DNA of 5,438 nt from Campylobacterales bacterium. Lineage in GTDB: Bacteria; Campylobacterota; Campylobacteria; Campylobacterales; QNZT01. The DNA is taken from contig DQTU01000019.1 in the NCBI GenBank assembly GCA_015662615.1, positions 1 through 5,438 on the forward strand, given 5' to 3'. The notes below the pieces were generated by a model. That model saw nothing but the letters and a program-made list of their open reading frames with translations, did no database searches and was not told where the DNA came from. The number at the start of each line of letters is the position of its first letter. The stretch's first letter is position 1. The translations under genes were made by a program, and so were the position numbers. Shown here in pieces: positions 5,165 to 5,438 of this stretch.

Positions 5165-5438
5165 TCAGACCCCATGACCCTTTCTATAATATTCTTGATA
5201 TAGTTTTAAAATATCTTTTTTTGATATATTTTGAAGTAATTTATCTTTAATTAAATATGACATTACTAACATACCTTGACTAAAGTTTCCAACACTTGGT
5301 GTAAATAGTGGTGGTGTATTCAGTCCTAAAATATATTTTATTTCAGGTAAATGTTTATGGTCTAAGTTTAGAGCATAAGGTCTTTGGCTTAGAAATTTAT
5401 CTTTATTTTCTTCTGCTTCATAAATATCTATTAATGCT
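5165..5438 (-). pseudogene. argC: ArgC-like N-acetyl-gamma-glutamyl-phosphate reductase, truncated C-terminal part
   Basis: Ninety codons enter from the right edge and end at TGA 5167-5165. The stretch RPYALNLDHKHLPEI, followed by PPLFTPSVGNFSQGMLV, resembles the ArgC region around the (R/K)HxPEI motif and the following strand that ends near GNFxQGMLV. DILKLYQEYY then matches the start of the next ArgC helix (DIxxxYxxYY). ArgC makes N-acetylglutamate semialdehyde in arginine synthesis. The family normally continues for some 70 residues, including the conserved DNLxKGAxGxAxQNMN; here the frame ends at GHGV just where the noncoding GGGGTCTGAGTGCAAC sequence begins. No trace of the missing end appears in the window. 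The upstream part lies outside, so it may already be a remnant. Assignment is from motif recognition only. Confidence 0.55.

Noticed and set aside
1..5438. CRISPR array, tRNA, rRNA or riboswitch
   Set aside because: No regularly spaced repeats, cloverleaf-like sequence or known aptamer pattern was seen on either strand.

Overview
The window is AT-rich with short intergenic gaps. Its Prs and LepA sequences look like those of Campylobacterota (Sulfurimonas/Sulfurovum-like, free-living epsilonproteobacterial type). This placement rests on recognising protein sequence and on TAAAAT/TACAAT-type -10 boxes, not on a database search.

Left part (1-1220): a conserved housekeeping operon on the minus strand. 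prs (ribose-phosphate pyrophosphokinase) is followed by lepA (elongation factor 4), joined by a TAATG stop/start overlap; only the 5' end of lepA is present. A compact divergent promoter region separates prs from a plus-strand gene.

Middle (1220-3295): a secreted 691-residue patatin-like phospholipase with a signal peptide, an oxyanion glycine loop, the GASAG nucleophile motif and a DGG catalytic aspartate. It also carries about 400 C-terminal residues ending in beta-strand-like sequence. Its -10 box lies only 6 bases before the ATG and no Shine-Dalgarno is visible, so the mRNA may be leaderless.

Right part (3296-5438): an accessory and decaying region, all coding on the minus strand. Read in its own 5'->3' direction it holds four things. 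(1) The C-terminal part of an ArgC-like reductase is cut short by a TGA where a 'GGGGTCTGAGTGCAAC' sequence begins. (2) About 300 bases of palindrome-rich noncoding DNA follow, perhaps a remnant of a REP-associated (RAYT-type) element. (3) A BrnT/BrnA toxin-antitoxin locus has a strong sigma70 promoter and a candidate operator. Toxin and antitoxin are fused in one frame, yet the antitoxin keeps its own AAGGAG ribosome site and GTG start inside the fusion. (4) Directly behind it come a 28-codon C-terminal scrap of another CopG-type antitoxin and an unrecognised gene of about 281 codons. That gene is broken by two frameshifts, each at an A7 tract and each repaired by one extra A.

The most interesting point is the brnT-brnA fusion with a nested antitoxin start. 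The antitoxin scrap and the doubly frameshifted gene behind it suggest a TA-marked accessory segment that has been rearranged.
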